Assembly: GCA_036522495.1 (NCBI GenBank)
Contig: DATDFS010000196.1
Coordinates: 1 to 5,600, forward strand
From: Nitrososphaera_A sp036522495
GTDB taxonomy: Archaea > Thermoproteota > Nitrososphaeria > Nitrososphaerales > Nitrososphaeraceae
Direction of reading: 5' to 3'
DNA length: 5,600 bases
Position 1 is the stretch's first letter. Every line of letters starts with the position of its first letter. The notes under the pieces are model-generated. The model was not told the DNA's origin. It did no database searches and was given only the letters and a program-made list of their open reading frames with translations. Position numbers and translations under genes: made by a program. This document shows, piece after piece, positions 5,371 through 5,600 of the stretch.

Positions 5371-5543
5371 ACATGATTTCTTTTGACAAATGGCAATAAT
5401 AATGCTTCTCTGATGTTTTTCTAAGCGAAAGACCAGAAAAGTACAAGTAAGTGTAGGGGGTAGTAAATATACTTTGAAGGAGTTCTGCTTCTTTTGAATA
5501 TGACCATTTAAAGAAGTAGGGCGTCTTAAGCTGTAGATTTATC

Positions 5544-5560
5544 GTTAACTGAACAGAGCC
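5544..5560 (-). repeat. Right terminal inverted repeat of the IS6-like element
   Basis: On the minus strand this reads GGCTCTGTTCAGTTAAC, matching the left end in the first 11 bases. The transposase start lies immediately inside it. Confidence 0.8.
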
Positions 5561-5573
5561 GTTTGATCTATGT

Positions 5574-5588
5574 TTATAGCCAATTAAA
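5574..5588 (+). repeat. Second copy of the 15-bp repeat
   Basis: TTATAGCCAATTAAA, identical to 3034-3048, starting 13 bases outside the right terminal repeat of the IS6-like element. Confidence 0.5.
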
Positions 5589-5600
5589 CATATGGGATAG

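Larger units (their letters stand above)
4822..5542 (-). pseudogene. IS6-like DDE transposase, broken by tandem micro-duplications
   Basis: Read 5' to 3' on the minus strand, the pieces are: an N-terminal part with NLQLKTPYFFKW then YFSGLSLRKTSE; KRNHVS and SIWNWIQHYYKP; the first catalytic Asp in HYIDETLIRVG; WIAIEPKSKSILDM; RISLERSILIAERFLQELIK; the second Asp in VYTDDGGGGTWY (relatives as I recall them have TDGGTWY); then in other frames YPQACRFLKLRHHTHS, EKSII and ERTIQYIKDGTECFDDYF with the catalytic Glu, ending MTIFAK at 4822. The start is inferred at 5540-5542, where an ATA stands for a lost ATG. The frame is interrupted by stops after VGR (TAG at 5246-5248) and in the WL*MDG region, and is shifted several times. 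The shifts coincide with 2-5-bp tandem duplications. No functional protein can be made. Family recognition is strong; IS6 versus a close archaeal DDE relative is less certain. Confidence 0.8.
4814..5560 (-). mobile_element. IS6-like insertion sequence, full-length but decayed
   Basis: The element is bounded by terminal inverted repeats: 4814-4830 and the complement of 5544-5560 both begin GGCTCTGTTCA and then share TTA after one mismatch. The GG.TCTGTT start and the 747-bp length fit the IS6 group. One transposase frame fills the element on the minus strand, its stop lying inside the left repeat, which is typical of compact IS6 elements. The 8-base flanks (GCTCAACA at 4806-4813 and GTTTGATC at 5561-5568) do not match, so no target duplication remains. 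The flanks weakly extend the inverted repeat (a shared TCAA), so the true ends may lie a few bases further out. Confidence 0.7.

Noticed and set aside
1..5600. CRISPR array or multi-gene defence system
   Set aside because: No regularly spaced repeats, no nuclease, helicase or reverse transcriptase motifs, and no operon of unknown cytoplasmic proteins are present.

Overview
The window looks like AT-rich DNA of a soil-type ammonia-oxidising archaeon (Thaumarchaeota/Nitrososphaeria, Nitrososphaera/Nitrosocosmicus-like). This assignment is by family recognition, not a database match. It rests on two secreted PsbP-like proteins with the YENPT...YPSNW.KIEYP signature, a short secreted RTX-type glycine/aspartate repeat protein, archaeal TATA-like boxes close to start codons, and decayed archaeal insertion sequences.

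Layout. Positions 70-822 (+) encode PsbP-like paralogue 1. Positions 1063-1797 (-) encode a secreted RTX-repeat protein whose linker carries a 37-bp direct repeat. Positions 2034-2759 (+) encode PsbP-like paralogue 2, with a near-perfect palindrome just before its start. From 2760 to about 3950 there is no confident intact gene, but there are several relics and signals. These are a GC-richer structured-RNA candidate with its own TATA-like box (about 3180-3295), a solitary IS200/IS605-type right-end hairpin of the kind that ends tnpB omega-RNAs (3333-3370) with no tnpB, a Cys/His-rich zinc microprotein relic one base from being intact (3387-3477, -), and an N-terminally truncated TnpA (Y1/HUH transposase) relic without its expected tyrosine (3573-3827, -). 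Positions 3952-4635 (+) encode a secreted protein of unknown function. Positions 4814-5560 hold one nearly full-length IS6-like element with matching terminal inverted repeats and a dead transposase on the minus strand.

How it fits together. Every intact gene appears to encode an exported protein (N-terminal hydrophobic segment, then a polar Ser/Thr/Asn-rich mature region), so this is a cell-surface or exoproteome neighbourhood. The divergent arrangement of the RTX gene and PsbP-like gene 2 gives them a shared 236-bp control region. The right half is a graveyard of mobile elements.

The most unusual signals are these: (1) the IS6-like transposase reads as a normal protein if a series of 2-5-bp tandem duplications is removed, with no deletion needed in the segments I could reconstruct; (2) an orphan omega-RNA-like 3' end lies close downstream of a structured RNA candidate, in the same orientation, with no tnpB. 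I did not find a complete undescribed defence or other multi-gene system in this window.
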